64,000 nt of DNA from Streptococcus pseudoporcinus LQ 940-04 (GCF_000188035.1 NZ_AEUY02000005.1:496001-560000), one strand, 5' to 3'; positions 7,842 to 17,081 are shown, numbered from the stretch's first letter. Notes: generated by a model from the sequence alone, not told the origin. Program-made: numbers and translations.

Positions 7842-8864
7842 TTATCTCAATCTAATAACCTGCTCCTCTGCATCAACATCAGCCATACAACCAAATGGCA
7901 AGATTGCGCGTGGTGTAGCGTGACCAATATTGAGATTATAAATTATTGAGATATCTGTATCAACAATCTCTAAAAGATTTTCTTTATAGGCTTCATAGTG
8001 AGAGTCATCTTGAGGTTTACCAACTAATAAGCCCTTGATAACATTAAAGATACCTGTCTCTTTGAGCTTTTTTAACATCTGACGATGTTGACTAGGACTC
8101 GGTTTTTCTTCGCTGGTTTCTAGAAAGAGGATTTTTCCTTGCCATTCTTCTAAAGAAGGAAAGAGTTGATAGGTTTGACACAGCACCACACTGTCCTCAT
8201 AGCGACTATTATCAAAGATATCATAGAGAGACTCTAAGCAACCTCCTAGTATCTCCCCAGAAAATTTAGGCTCTCCTTTAAGCCATTCAAATCCTGAATT
8301 TGTATGAGGGGTCCGCTGTGTCCCTAGAGCATCTTCACTAAAATCCCTTCGCTCCTCATACCACAGGTGACTGGGTCTAATCTCTGAAATCTTTCCTGTT
8401 TGTAGAAGCTCTCTAAAATAATGCTCTGTGTAAGGTAACATTTCTTTATCCAGTTCACAAATATCAGCAAGAAAAGATTGTCCATAAAAGGTTTTGATAC
8501 CAACTTTATGAAGCATCAAATGATTCATTGTCGTATCAGAAAACCCCAGAAAGATCTTCTGTTTTGCCACCTGCTCTAACTCCTGATGATCAAAAAGATA
8601 AGGCAAAAGGCGATAAGTATCATCACCACCAATAGCACACAGAATCATATCAATAGCATCATCCTTAAAAGCCTGAACGAGATCAGCCGCACGCGCCTCT
8701 GGATGCGCCTTAAGATAGTCCATTCCCTTGAGAGCATTAGGTAAGAACTTAACTTCTAATCCATAGTCCTTGAGACGCTTAAGGCCAAGCTCCAATTCAT
8801 GCTTAACAAATGCCTCTCCCAAGATACCACTTGAAAGACTAACAATACCAACTGTTTTAATCAT
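7842..8864 (-). CDS. S66 family peptidase (LD-carboxypeptidase / MccF-like)
   Basis: 340 residues from the ATG at 8864, chosen because GGAGG lies five bases upstream; a TTG four codons earlier overlaps that site. The nucleophile loop GFSDTT (near residue 109), a GGCLESL segment with the catalytic glutamate (near 222) and a late NIGHATPRAILPFG with the histidine give the Ser-Glu-His triad of family S66. Members either trim the L-D bond of muropeptides in the cytoplasm or cleave microcin C-like peptide-nucleotides to give self-immunity. The length and the GFSDTT motif resemble the MccF branch, so detoxification is as likely as cell-wall recycling. Confidence 0.85.
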   Translation of the reverse strand: MIKTVGIVSLSSGILGEAFVKHELELGLKRLKDYGLEVKFLPNALKGMDYLKAHPEARAADLVQAFKDDAIDMILCAIGGDDTYRLLPYLFDHQELEQVAKQKIFLGFSDTTMNHLMLHKVGIKTFYGQSFLADICELDKEMLPYTEHYFRELLQTGKISEIRPSHLWYEERRDFSEDALGTQRTPHTNSGFEWLKGEPKFSGEILGGCLESLYDIFDNSRYEDSVVLCQTYQLFPSLEEWQGKILFLETSEEKPSPSQHRQMLKKLKETGIFNVIKGLLVGKPQDDSHYEAYKENLLEIVDTDISIIYNLNIGHATPRAILPFGCMADVDAEEQVIRLR

Positions 8865-8931
8865 AGGAACCTCCAATTACTTTTTCATATCATAGCACAA
8901 AGAAAAAGTAAATTGAAGCCCAATTTACTTT

Positions 8932-9453
8932 TTACTCTCCTATGATTGTTACCTGAACACACCGTTCCCTTTCACGTGTTCTATCAAAATCAACAAAATA
9001 AATGTAACCTGTCTTGCCGACTGCTAAGCTATTTTGACTTATTGGAATCATCTCACTTGCTCCAATCAGGCTGGCTTTAAGATGGGCGTCAGCGTTCCAT
9101 AAGGCTCTACGATCTCCCCCTGGTAGCCATTGCTCTGGGTGGGGCCAGGATTCTACAGCCTGGTAATGAGCTTCCCCAGGATAATGATAGGTTTCTGACG
9201 ACGTATGTGGGGGAAAAATTCTCTCCAAGGCTTTTGATAAGTCTAAATTAAGAAAGTCATCTCCATTCATGTCACTATCATGTGTCCATTCCTCAAAGAA
9301 AATGGCACAAGTTGTGTGAGGTGTTGTTACATAGACCATTCCATTTTGAATACAACTCTCTGCTAGAGCAGTCCTCACTTGAGGCGTCACATCAAAATAA
9401 GAATCGCGTTGTGCGTAAGTATTAAGCCTAAATTGAGTCTGATAAACCGTCAT
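8932..9453 (-). CDS. YjbQ family protein (UPF0047), last gene of a PTS operon
   Basis: 173 residues, somewhat longer than the usual 130-140. The family motifs are present: VTTPHTTCAIFFEE near the start, NGDDFLNLDL, HYQAVESWPHPEQW and LIGASEMIPISQNSLAVGKTG, then FVDFDRTRERE at the end, with the conserved histidines that bind a metal in known structures. YjbQ proteins have been linked to thiamine phosphate synthase activity in E. coli, but the true role is unsettled. The gene is seven bases downstream of a triose-phosphate-isomerase-like gene in a PTS operon, so a role on a sugar phosphate or its damaged product seems plausible here. That is inference. Confidence 0.85.
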   Translation of the reverse strand: MTVYQTQFRLNTYAQRDSYFDVTPQVRTALAESCIQNGMVYVTTPHTTCAIFFEEWTHDSDMNGDDFLNLDLSKALERIFPPHTSSETYHYPGEAHYQAVESWPHPEQWLPGGDRRALWNADAHLKASLIGASEMIPISQNSLAVGKTGYIYFVDFDRTRERERCVQVTIIGE

Positions 9454-9459
9454 TCTTGC

Positions 9460-10146
9460 CTACCTTTCTTGAATTGCTGTTTTGACAGCTTTAACCATAT
9501 CCATGAGCATCTGTTTTGGATTTTCAGCTTTAACAATGCCACTCGTACAACCTGTTCCGTCCGCGCCTGCTAATATGGTCTGGTAAACATCTCCAGCGCT
9601 ACTGATACCTGCCGCTTGCATAACCAGGCATTCTGGGTGAAGTTCTTTGATAGCTTTATTCGTTTCTTCAATATAGTCGTTACCACTTGTTTTTCCTGTC
9701 CCAATCAGCTCTGTTGGCTCACACAAGATAATATCTGGCTTTAAGACTGCTATTGCACGGGCTTCTTCAACAGAGTCTGCACAGACAATAGAAATAAGCC
9801 CTTTTTCCTGGCAAATAGTTAAAGCTCTGGTAAGCTGGCTCAAAGTCATAGGGTGTTCCGCATGATTTAAGAAAACTGCTTTGACACCAACATTAATCAA
9901 GGAATCTGGTAAGACCGCGCCCATTCCTCTCCCAGGAGAGATCCCGTCTAAGTGCTGAGCTGTCACGATAAGCTGCTCTGTATGCTCAGCCAATTGTCCT
10001 AAATCAGTGTATGGAGCGGTAATAAAAATGCTGACATCTTGATCAACTAATTGTTCTGCTGCTAGTGCCAGGTCTAAAAGTTCCTGCCCGTAGAGATAAG
10101 ATTTGGGATTAAAGACGAAAAAATTAGAATTGACACTTGCTTTCAT
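9460..10146 (-). CDS. Triose-phosphate-isomerase-like protein
   Basis: 228 residues, start behind AAGGAGG, 23 bases overlapping the aldolase gene. The chain is a TIM barrel with the catalytic lysine loop (VFNPKSY, near residue 14), a histidine in VFLNHAEHP (near 84) and a glutamate in LCEPTELIGTGK (near 145), matching the N/K, H and E of triose-phosphate isomerase. It is shorter than housekeeping TpiA (about 250) and sits in a carbohydrate operon, so it is a second, dedicated isomerase. It probably interconverts the two triose phosphates made by the neighbouring aldolase or acts on a related aldose phosphate. Confidence 0.8.
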   Translation of the reverse strand: MKASVNSNFFVFNPKSYLYGQELLDLALAAEQLVDQDVSIFITAPYTDLGQLAEHTEQLIVTAQHLDGISPGRGMGAVLPDSLINVGVKAVFLNHAEHPMTLSQLTRALTICQEKGLISIVCADSVEEARAIAVLKPDIILCEPTELIGTGKTSGNDYIEETNKAIKELHPECLVMQAAGISSAGDVYQTILAGADGTGCTSGIVKAENPKQMLMDMVKAVKTAIQER

Positions 10147-10984
10147 CGCTCAAAACCTCCTTGGTCTCAAAAACATCGTAATAATGTAGTAGAACTTCTT
10201 TCATTGCCCTTTGCATTCCTTGTTGTAAGCTTGGATAGTCTTTGATCTGGTGCTTTTGTTGATAGGCAAAGGCCGCAGTAATAACATCAGAAAAAATATT
10301 GATTTTGGCCATACCTTCACGCGCACATTTCTTCAAATTAGCATCACCCGAGGAAGAGCCTCCATGTAAAACGAGAGGGATCGGAAGCTGACTAGCAATT
10401 TGCGTTAACCTTTCAAAATGAATTTTAGGAACTCCACTATAAATACCATGAGCCGTACCAATAGAAATAGCTAAGCTATCAACATGGGTCTTTTGATAGA
10501 AGGCTTGCGCGTCCTCTAAACTTGTATAGATAGATTCCACAACCTCATGATTTTCTAAATTGTCATTAGCTCCAACAAAACCTATTTCTGCTTCGACATC
10601 AACACCTCTGGCATGGGCATAGTCCACAACCTCTCTCGTTAGATTAACATTCTCATCAAAAGTCTGCAAGGAAGCATCAATCATCACCGAATTAAAACCT
10701 AGATGAATAGCTCTTTTAATAAAAGCCAAATCTTGACCATGATCTAAATGTAAGACTACAGGCGTAGTGGCTTTTTCTTGGACATAACGTCCTATCATGG
10801 CCGCGTCCTCTAAAGCCAGCCAATCATTATGCGTCTGAGCAAAGGCAAGGATAAGAGGTAACCCCTTTTCTTGACTAGCTTCTAAATAAGCCTTTGCACT
10901 TGAAAAATCAATGAAGTTCATGGCTGGTATCGCAAAATGTTGCCTCTTTGCCTCTTTCAAAAGGGCTGACATACTTACTTTCAT
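10124..10984 (-). CDS. Class II aldolase (fructose/tagatose-bisphosphate type)
   Basis: 286 residues from ATG 10984, behind GAGG; a longer frame extends 17 codons into the IIB gene without a ribosome site. Zinc-binding residues of class II aldolases are present: VVLHLDHGQD (near residue 80), the histidine in GTAHGIYSG (near 177) and VLHGGSSSGD (near 206). GatY/KbaY and FbaA families share these. Within a galactitol-type PTS operon it should split a ketose 1,6-bisphosphate or ketose 1-phosphate into dihydroxyacetone phosphate and an aldehyde. No separate phosphofructokinase-like gene is in the operon, which argues for a ketose monophosphate or reliance on a general kinase. Confidence 0.88.
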   Translation of the reverse strand: MKVSMSALLKEAKRQHFAIPAMNFIDFSSAKAYLEASQEKGLPLILAFAQTHNDWLALEDAAMIGRYVQEKATTPVVLHLDHGQDLAFIKRAIHLGFNSVMIDASLQTFDENVNLTREVVDYAHARGVDVEAEIGFVGANDNLENHEVVESIYTSLEDAQAFYQKTHVDSLAISIGTAHGIYSGVPKIHFERLTQIASQLPIPLVLHGGSSSGDANLKKCAREGMAKINIFSDVITAAFAYQQKHQIKDYPSLQQGMQRAMKEVLLHYYDVFETKEVLSDESKCQF

Positions 10985-10985
10985 C

Positions 10986-11270
10986 TTATGCCTCGATTTC
11001 TTTTTTAACCTCTTCCCACAGAGCATCTGCACCAATTCCTGTTAACAAAGGCAATCCCATAATCACCTTATCTTGAACACTTTCTGGAACAACCGTCGTT
11101 GAAATAACAATATCATAATCGTCAATGTGATTAACTTCTTCAGCAATTTTGGATTGATAAAGCTTAACATTCTTATCATAACCATTTTCTTCTAGCCAGG
11201 TTTTGACTTTTCCCATAACAACTGTTGATGTTGCAATTCCAGAACCACACATAACTAGTAATTTTTTCAT
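10986..11270 (-). CDS. PTS system, galactitol-type EIIB component
   Basis: 94 residues. The phosphate-accepting cysteine lies at position 8 in MCGSGIATS, the standard EIIB-Gat P-loop. It takes the phosphate from EIIA (12623-13081) and passes it to the sugar carried by EIIC (11273-12613). It lies two bases from both neighbours, consistent with one transcript reading regulator, IIA, IIC, IIB, aldolase, isomerase-like, yjbQ. Confidence 0.9.
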   Translation of the reverse strand: MKKLLVMCGSGIATSTVVMGKVKTWLEENGYDKNVKLYQSKIAEEVNHIDDYDIVISTTVVPESVQDKVIMGLPLLTGIGADALWEEVKKEIEA

Positions 11271-11272
11271 AA

Positions 11273-12613
11273 TTAAACCTCTTTTGTTTCTTTCGTCTTC
11301 GTCGTTTTATTGACATAAAATAGCCCAGCTAAGGAAACTAATAAGACAAGGCTAATGATCAGCCATGGTAAATGATTGGCCGCAAAAATGAAGAGACCTG
11401 TTGGCCAAAGCCCTCCCTCTGCCATAGCTGTAATGCTAGAATGACCATCAAGATTAAACTTAGCAGCTTTTGCAGATGCCGTTACAAGGGGTGCCGCCCA
11501 AGATGTAATATATAAAATAGAGATCATGTACAATGAACCACCAATAACAGTTCTGATGATATTACCTCTAAACACAGCTGCCATCAAACAAACAACAAAT
11601 GGAATAGTAGCTAAATCACCAAATGGTAAGGTCTTGTTACCAGGTAGAATAACAGCAAGTAAGATTGTGATAGGAACAAGAATTAAAGAACTTGAAAGAA
11701 CAGCTGGGTGACCTACTGATAAGGCGGAGTCCATCCCGATATTTACTTCCCGACCAGGGAAGCGTTTTTGCACAAAGCTGTTGGCAGCTTCTGAAATAGG
11801 TGACAAACCTTCCATCAAAATAGAAACCATACGCGGCATTAAGAGCATGACAGCAGCTGTCTTCACAGCTAATTGGGAAACCCCTTGAAGGTTATAACCC
11901 GCTAATATACCAATAACTAGACCAATCATTAAGCCCATAACAGTGCTTTCGCCAAAAATGCCAAATTTCTTTTGAATAGTCTCAGGATCAGCTTGAATTT
12001 TATTGAAACCAGGGATACGATCAAAAATCCAATTTAAAGGGATAGCCACAAGAAAACCTGGTGCCGATGTTCCGTGGGGGAAAGTAATATTTGGAAAACC
12101 ATAAAATTTCTTAATTGCTGGTGCAATAATATCTGCTAACAGGTAAATCATTACCTGATAAGCAATCATAGCATAAAGACCTAAAGCAAAATCATGAGTC
12201 ACTGCATAAACCAAAGATGCTACGAAGGCCGCATGCCAAAAATTCCACATATCAACCATGAGGGTTTTGGTCCAACCGATAAATAGAAGCAAAATATTAA
12301 CTGCTATTCCAATCGGAATGGCTAAACTCCCTAATAGCGTACCATAAGAAATAGCTGCCGCTGCTGGCCAACCCACATCAAGCGTTGTTAATTGCAAACC
12401 AAAACGTTCAACCATTGCTTGGGCAGCCTTACCCAAGCTTCCTGATAGCAGTTCAACCACTAAGTTCAAACCGACAAAACCAATCCCCACTGTAACACCC
12501 GCATTGAAAGCTTTTCGGGCAGGGGTTCCTAATAAAAGCCCAAAAATGAAGATTAAGATGGGGAGAACGACGATTGCGCCTAAATCAATAAACTTTTGTA
12601 AGATATCAAACAT
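11273..12613 (-). CDS. PTS system, galactitol-type EIIC permease
   Basis: 446 residues, about nine to eleven membrane helices, of the GatC family (GLLLGTPARKAFNAG near residue 24 and a loop with FGFPNITFPHGTSAPG-like residues near 170). It carries and phosphorylates a sugar or polyol at the cytoplasmic membrane together with the separate EIIA and EIIB. The family handles galactitol, arabitol, ribulose or related C5/C6 compounds; nothing in the sequence fixes the substrate. Confidence 0.9.
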   Translation of the reverse strand: MFDILQKFIDLGAIVVLPILIFIFGLLLGTPARKAFNAGVTVGIGFVGLNLVVELLSGSLGKAAQAMVERFGLQLTTLDVGWPAAAAISYGTLLGSLAIPIGIAVNILLLFIGWTKTLMVDMWNFWHAAFVASLVYAVTHDFALGLYAMIAYQVMIYLLADIIAPAIKKFYGFPNITFPHGTSAPGFLVAIPLNWIFDRIPGFNKIQADPETIQKKFGIFGESTVMGLMIGLVIGILAGYNLQGVSQLAVKTAAVMLLMPRMVSILMEGLSPISEAANSFVQKRFPGREVNIGMDSALSVGHPAVLSSSLILVPITILLAVILPGNKTLPFGDLATIPFVVCLMAAVFRGNIIRTVIGGSLYMISILYITSWAAPLVTASAKAAKFNLDGHSSITAMAEGGLWPTGLFIFAANHLPWLIISLVLLVSLAGLFYVNKTTKTKETKEV

Positions 12614-12622
12614 GACAGCCTC

Positions 12623-13081
12623 CTATAATATGTGATGTGATGATAACAACTCTAATACTTGACCTTGCTGGTTAGCATGACAAGCTAAAATGCGATGAAC
12701 CAAGTCTCTATCTTGCAATACTCCCATCAATGTTTGTAACATTTCCAACTGTGAATGGGCTTCCTTAATAGCTAACATGACGATTAACTGAACAGCAACT
12801 TCTTGATCCTTACTTGCCATTTGCGTAAAAGTAACTGGCTTTTCTAAAGTCATTAATGCTACCTGCGTCTGAGTGACATGTTGAGCATCGGTATGAGGCA
12901 GAGCAACCCCGTAATCTTCAAATTGCAGGCCCGTTGGAAAAACATTTTCACGCTCAATAATTGCCGGAACAAATGTATCTTTAACAAACTGCTGTTCTTG
13001 AAGACGGTTTCCCAGATAAGTCAAGGCTTCTTCTGCCGTTTCTATACCTGAAACCTGTAAAAATATTAAATTCTCATCCAT
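12623..13081 (-). CDS. PTS system, galactitol/fructose-type EIIA component
   Basis: 152 residues, with the phosphorylated histidine at position 63 in GVALPHTDA, typical of the mannitol/fructose-type EIIA fold. It accepts phosphate from HPr. A similar domain is present at the end of the regulator encoded three bases upstream, so regulator and transporter share this module. A good ribosome site is not obvious beyond GGAAAG, and coupling to the regulator stop is likely. Confidence 0.9.
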   Translation of the reverse strand: MDENLIFLQVSGIETAEEALTYLGNRLQEQQFVKDTFVPAIIERENVFPTGLQFEDYGVALPHTDAQHVTQTQVALMTLEKPVTFTQMASKDQEVAVQLIVMLAIKEAHSQLEMLQTLMGVLQDRDLVHRILACHANQQGQVLELLSSHHIL

Positions 13082-13084
13082 TCT

Positions 13085-15025
13085 TTAGGCTTCCTTTCCT
13101 AGTAATACACACATAAAATCATCCTTAGTTTTAGCGTTCGCTAATTTTCTAATAAAATTTTGGTTATCAATTTTCGAATAGATATGAATAAGAGCATCTT
13201 TATAGACTTCCTCTTCTCCACCTTTAATAGCAATTAGCATCACTACCCTTACCTGATTTGCTCCCCATTGAATAGGGTTCTTTAGAGTTAGAAGGCTTAA
13301 TTGTGACACTTCGACAGTATCCGGACTGGCATGCGGCAGAGCAATCCCAGTATAGACACTAGTGCTTCCTAGGGACTCCCGTTGCATGATAGACTCTCGA
13401 TATGCTGAGGAGTAATTACAGTTAGTGTCCTTATCTTCTACAAGATATGCAATGCATTCTTCCAGCGATTGGCAATCTTGATGTAAATAGATACGCTGTC
13501 CTATTAGATCTGAGATCAGCGACTGATTCACAAGATCAGGGTTATTGATAACGGAAAGGGTCTTTCTGTTCCCATTAACCATGGAGTAATAGACATCTCG
13601 TATTTTTTCCATCTCCAATTGACTAAGAACCGGACTGACTAGTATATAAGCTTCCTTGATATGACTTAATTCCACCGAGCTAATAATAATGTCTGCCTTT
13701 CTTGCTTCATGGGTTGTAATCTGAGTATAATCGATCTTTTTGAGATAGTCATAAGGAGAAATCACCCGTTTAAGGGCATTGACAATGAGTTCAGAAGTGG
13801 CTAAGCCATGAGGGCAAATAACATAAATTAATAAGGGCTTTTCAATTTTTTCAACAGCAATTTGGAAATAAATGGTCAAAAATGCTATTTCCGAATCTAA
13901 AAAGGCAATCTGATAATTATCTGCCACTGTCTTAGTGGCTAACCATACAATATTGAAGAGGATTGAGTAACGTTTTTTGATTTCTTCAGTGGTCTGATTT
14001 TCCAACCGAATACCATTTTTCAAACGATAAATCATTGGTCGCATATGGTTGGCAATCTTTTCATAAAGGTACTGATCAGCTTGGAAATCAATTCCAGACA
14101 GTTCACTAACCTTCTGAATTAAATGGTTGGTCAAAATATGAAACTCATGTTTATCATCTGGAATAGTGACGTAACCTAGCGACAAAATCGTTAAGCAAAT
14201 AGCTTTAATATCCTGATCTGGCAACCTCTCAATTGGTAAGGACAAGGCTTGGCTCAACAATTCACTAGCTAAAGGATAAACTTCAAAAGACTTCAACTCT
14301 TCTTCTATACTGGTTTCCTCTAGATAGTGCTGTCTTCTAATGCGATGACTAGCTATTAGAAGATCTAAAATGAGATAAATCTCCAAATGACTAGGAATTG
14401 AGAAGGCATATAAGGAGGTGGATTTGGCAACCATGTCACAAATATCAGTCACCTGTTTTATGGGAAAGATAGAAGAGAGAGTCTTTTTGATATCTTCCTG
14501 AGGAGACATTAACTGATAGTGAGAAATGAGATAGGTCCGGTAAAAGTGACGAATAGCTTTCTCACTCCCTTTAATCCGAACATCTCCAAATCGTTTAGAT
14601 AAACACAAATTATTTTCCAATAAATAGTGCTCTAGTTTTTCCAAGTCCCGTCTAACAGAAGTTTCACTCACAAAGAAGGACAAAGCTAAATCTAAAATAG
14701 ACTGTTTATCTGACTCCAAAATGAGTTTGTAAAGGTAGCAGGCTTCACGTTCAGAATAGTCCTTATGATTGATACTTAATTCATTTTGACTTCTTAAGTT
14801 GGCAAGTAACTTAACCTTGTGAGAGTCCTCTCCTTTGATAAGAATGCCGTGTCGAGGAACTTTCGTTAAAAAGAGATGATGAGCTAAAAAAATGTCGTCA
14901 AGCTCTTTTAAATCTGAGTAAATGGTTTTGGTGGAAACCTGATAGTTTTTTGCTAATTGAGCAGCACTCACAAAACTATTTTGTTCTAATAGGGTTATAG
15001 CTAAATCTTTTTGTCTATTATTCAT
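13085..15025 (-). CDS. BglG-family transcriptional activator (HTH, two PRDs, EIIB- and EIIA-like domains)
   Basis: 646 residues from ATG 15025, behind GGGAGG. Order of domains: DeoR/HTH_11 helix-turn-helix (residues about 5-60), second HTH (about 85-150), PRD1 and PRD2 (about 165-385), EIIB-like domain with ICPHGLATS (about 393-480) and EIIA-like domain with GIALPHASP (about 500-640). This is the LicR/MtlR/GatR architecture, in which phosphorylation of the PRDs and EII-like domains by HPr and EIIB sets activity. It heads the operon and should activate its transcription when the sugar is present and glucose absent. Confidence 0.9.
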   Translation of the reverse strand: MNNRQKDLAITLLEQNSFVSAAQLAKNYQVSTKTIYSDLKELDDIFLAHHLFLTKVPRHGILIKGEDSHKVKLLANLRSQNELSINHKDYSEREACYLYKLILESDKQSILDLALSFFVSETSVRRDLEKLEHYLLENNLCLSKRFGDVRIKGSEKAIRHFYRTYLISHYQLMSPQEDIKKTLSSIFPIKQVTDICDMVAKSTSLYAFSIPSHLEIYLILDLLIASHRIRRQHYLEETSIEEELKSFEVYPLASELLSQALSLPIERLPDQDIKAICLTILSLGYVTIPDDKHEFHILTNHLIQKVSELSGIDFQADQYLYEKIANHMRPMIYRLKNGIRLENQTTEEIKKRYSILFNIVWLATKTVADNYQIAFLDSEIAFLTIYFQIAVEKIEKPLLIYVICPHGLATSELIVNALKRVISPYDYLKKIDYTQITTHEARKADIIISSVELSHIKEAYILVSPVLSQLEMEKIRDVYYSMVNGNRKTLSVINNPDLVNQSLISDLIGQRIYLHQDCQSLEECIAYLVEDKDTNCNYSSAYRESIMQRESLGSTSVYTGIALPHASPDTVEVSQLSLLTLKNPIQWGANQVRVVMLIAIKGGEEEVYKDALIHIYSKIDNQNFIRKLANAKTKDDFMCVLLGKEA

Positions 15026-15051
15026 TGGTCCTCCCATCAGACTCTATTCTT

Positions 15052-15072
15052 ATTATATAGAAAACGCTTACC
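15052..15072 (-). promoter_or_regulatory. Promoter -10 box with adjoining cre (CcpA) site for the PTS operon
   Basis: On the minus strand TATAAT lies at 15057-15052. Immediately upstream, 15072-15059 reads GGTAAGCGTTTTCT, which fits the Gram-positive cre consensus TGWAARCGYTWNCW at 13 of 14 positions. The cre overlaps the -35/-10 spacer, where CcpA binding blocks polymerase, so catabolite repression of the operon is predicted. Confidence 0.65.
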
Positions 15073-15405
15073 AAAATGAAGCCATCCTACTTCCACATTA
15101 ATCTAGTAAGGGTGTCTCTCACGACCGAAATGATTTTCATGATAGCAAATGCCTCAGTTCATTTCAAGACAAGTAAACAGGATTAACAAAAGCGTCAAAC
15201 CCAATTCTGGTATTTTTTGGTAAACGTGTTACTAATCATTGTAGCAAGTGAATCAGCCAATAACACTTAGTCCGACAGTCCTTACCCACAGCTAATCATT
15301 CCAAATGATGACAGTTAGATAAAGCTAGCGGCTGTAAAGGAACTCCCTACAAGTATGAATTAGTGTATAATAGAGTCAGTTTTATTGAAACAGAAAGGAA
15401 GCCCC
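15073..15405. other. Non-coding stretch between the PTS regulator and rlmA
   Basis: About 330 bases without a plausible gene on either strand. It ends with a TATAAT (15366-15371) and the AAAGGAAG ribosome site of rlmA. No strong hairpin or repeat was seen. Confidence 0.5.
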
Positions 15406-16227
15406 ATGCCCGCATTTACTCAAACCGTTGGCCTCTTTACTTGTCCAATTTGCCATAGCGCCTTCCAATTAGCTCAGCGCAGTCTCATCTGCCCTAAGAG
15501 GCACACCTTTGATTTAGCTAAACAAGGCTATGCCAATCTCCTGCTCAATACCAAAAAAGATCCTCATTACAACAAGGAGTCCTTTATCAGGCGTAGCCAT
15601 ATTTTAGAAGCTGGCTATTATAATCATCTGTTACAAGCAATTAATAGCTATTTACAGCCTGATAGACCTATTACCCTTCTTGATGTCGCTTGTGGTGAGG
15701 GCTACTATGCACGCGCACTAGCGCAAGAAACTAGCCGCCAAATCTTAGCTTTTGACCTTTCTAAGGACTCCATTCTCTTAGCTGCTAAAAAAGATCTCCA
15801 AAAACGTGTCACTTGGTTTGTCGGCGATTTAGCTAAATTACCCTTAGCAGACCAAAGTGTAGACGTCATATTAGATATTTTTTCTCCCGCCCATTACCAA
15901 GAATTTCAAAGGGTCTTGAAACCTGAGGGAAAAATAATCAAAGTGGTCACAGCTAGTGAGCACCTTAATGAATTACGTCAGGTTGCTGCTAGTCACATCG
16001 CTTCTAAAGACTATTCCAACCAGAGCGTTATTAGTCATTTCGCCCAAGCTTTTCCAGATTACCATATCAGTCACCATAGTCATACCTATCCCATCAAGCA
16101 AGAAGATTTAGCTGACTTTGTTCAAATGACCCCACTCTTTTTTAATGTTAATACTCAGCAAATCAAGATGGACACTATCCGTGAAATTACCGTCGCAGCA
16201 GATATTTTAGTAGCAGAAAACATTTAA
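15406..16227 (+). CDS. rlmA: 23S rRNA (guanine) methyltransferase RlmA-type
   Basis: 273 residues from ATG 15406, four bases after AAAGGAAG; the in-frame TTG 21 bases upstream lacks a site. The N-terminus has a zinc finger (FTCPICHSAF, then ICPKRHTFDLAKQGYANLL), followed by the SAM-binding motif LLDVACGEGYYARAL near residue 92 and LPLADQSVD motif. RlmA enzymes methylate N1 of a guanine in helix 35 of 23S rRNA: G745 in Gram-negatives, G748 (RlmA-II/TlrB branch) in Gram-positives, where the modification affects macrolide and telithromycin binding. The Gram-positive branch is expected here. Confidence 0.9.
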   Translation: MPAFTQTVGLFTCPICHSAFQLAQRSLICPKRHTFDLAKQGYANLLLNTKKDPHYNKESFIRRSHILEAGYYNHLLQAINSYLQPDRPITLLDVACGEGYYARALAQETSRQILAFDLSKDSILLAAKKDLQKRVTWFVGDLAKLPLADQSVDVILDIFSPAHYQEFQRVLKPEGKIIKVVTASEHLNELRQVAASHIASKDYSNQSVISHFAQAFPDYHISHHSHTYPIKQEDLADFVQMTPLFFNVNTQQIKMDTIREITVAADILVAENI

Positions 16228-16228
16228 G

Positions 16229-16262
16229 AAAACAAGTTCCTCTTTCGGGAACTTGTTTTGTC
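16229..16262 (+). terminator. Terminator of rlmA
   Basis: 12-bp perfect stem AAAACAAGTTCC / GGAACTTGTTTT with a seven-base loop, one base after the stop codon. The A-rich and T-rich flanks could also serve the minus strand. Confidence 0.85.
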
Positions 16263-16335
16263 ACTATGAGTTGGGCAACTTCTATCCTAAAATGATGAGT
16301 AAAGGGATATAAATCAGGACTTTTAAAGTAAATGA

Positions 16336-16605
16336 CTACCGACGCCATCTTTTCACTTTTTTCAAGATTATAGGATAGCTTACCAACATTAGCCATTTAA
16401 CTAAGGGATTTCCTGGACTTGATTGAATACCTGCTTTGCCTTTAGCAAGCATTTGCTCAAAAGTGATGTCAGCTTCTGTGAAATGTCCATTCAGGTAGCA
16501 AAGGTAACAATAGTCCTCTGACCTTGTGCCATCAGCATGATAACCACGGAGGTCTTGATTTTGAGCCATTAAAGGCATGGCACAAGATTGGCAAAATTTT
16601 TCCAT
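16336..16605 (-). CDS. Small putative zinc-ribbon protein
   Basis: 89 residues behind AGGAG. The first half has two cysteine pairs, FCQSCAMPL and YCYLCYLNGHF, that match the 'putative zinc ribbon' family (CxxC-(~27)-CxxC). The middle (ADITFEQMLAKGKAGI) is helical and the end is basic (KKVKRWRR). The gene has its own start and no operon partner. The family has no established function; a metal-dependent regulatory or binding role is likely. Confidence 0.75.
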   Translation of the reverse strand: MEKFCQSCAMPLMAQNQDLRGYHADGTRSEDYCYLCYLNGHFTEADITFEQMLAKGKAGIQSSPGNPLVKWLMLVSYPIILKKVKRWRR

Positions 16606-16739
16606 AGCGCTCTCCTATCTTTAACCTATTTTACCATAGCTGGACGACAAAGTGTTATTTTCTGAATATTAAACAGTGTTAAATGAGAAGTAAAGAAAAA
16701 AACCATGATTTCTCATGGAATATCTATTGCGACTGAGGC

Positions 16740-17081
16740 TTATTTCTCACCTTTTATCTCTCCAACTAAAGTAGACAGAGCTTTGATAACTCTATCTTGT
16801 TGACCAGAGGAAAGTTCTTTGATTTGCACGAGTAACTCTGATAAATCTTCATTTTTTTCTACTAAACTAATATCAAAAAATTCTTCGAAATCAACTTCTA
16901 ATGCCTTCATTACCTTTTCTAAAGTTTTAACTTTTACATTGGTGGATTGGTTTTCCAATTTATAAACATAATTGGTCCCAAGATCAGCTTTTTCTTCCAG
17001 TTGTTCCTGGGTCAAGCCTTTATTCAATCGCAGCAGTCGTATTCTCTTTGAGATGTACTCCTGCAGAACTTTATTTTCCAT
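16740..17081 (-). CDS. XRE-family transcriptional regulator
   Basis: 113 residues. Helix-turn-helix at residues 12-65 (KRIRLLRLNKGLTQEQLEEKADLG, split: the recognition helix is in TNYVYKLENQSTN), then a charged helical tail likely to dimerise (LVQIKELSSGQQDRVIKALS). It resembles small SinR/HipB-like regulators. It is a single gene with a weak ribosome site GAGGT. Its targets are unknown; nearest divergent gene is pgpA. Confidence 0.8.
   Translation of the reverse strand: MENKVLQEYISKRIRLLRLNKGLTQEQLEEKADLGTNYVYKLENQSTNVKVKTLEKVMKALEVDFEEFFDISLVEKNEDLSELLVQIKELSSGQQDRVIKALSTLVGEIKGEK

Noticed and set aside
15222..15240. Second cre-like sequence (GGTAAACGTGTTAC) upstream of rlmA
   Set aside because: It misses too many consensus positions in either orientation.
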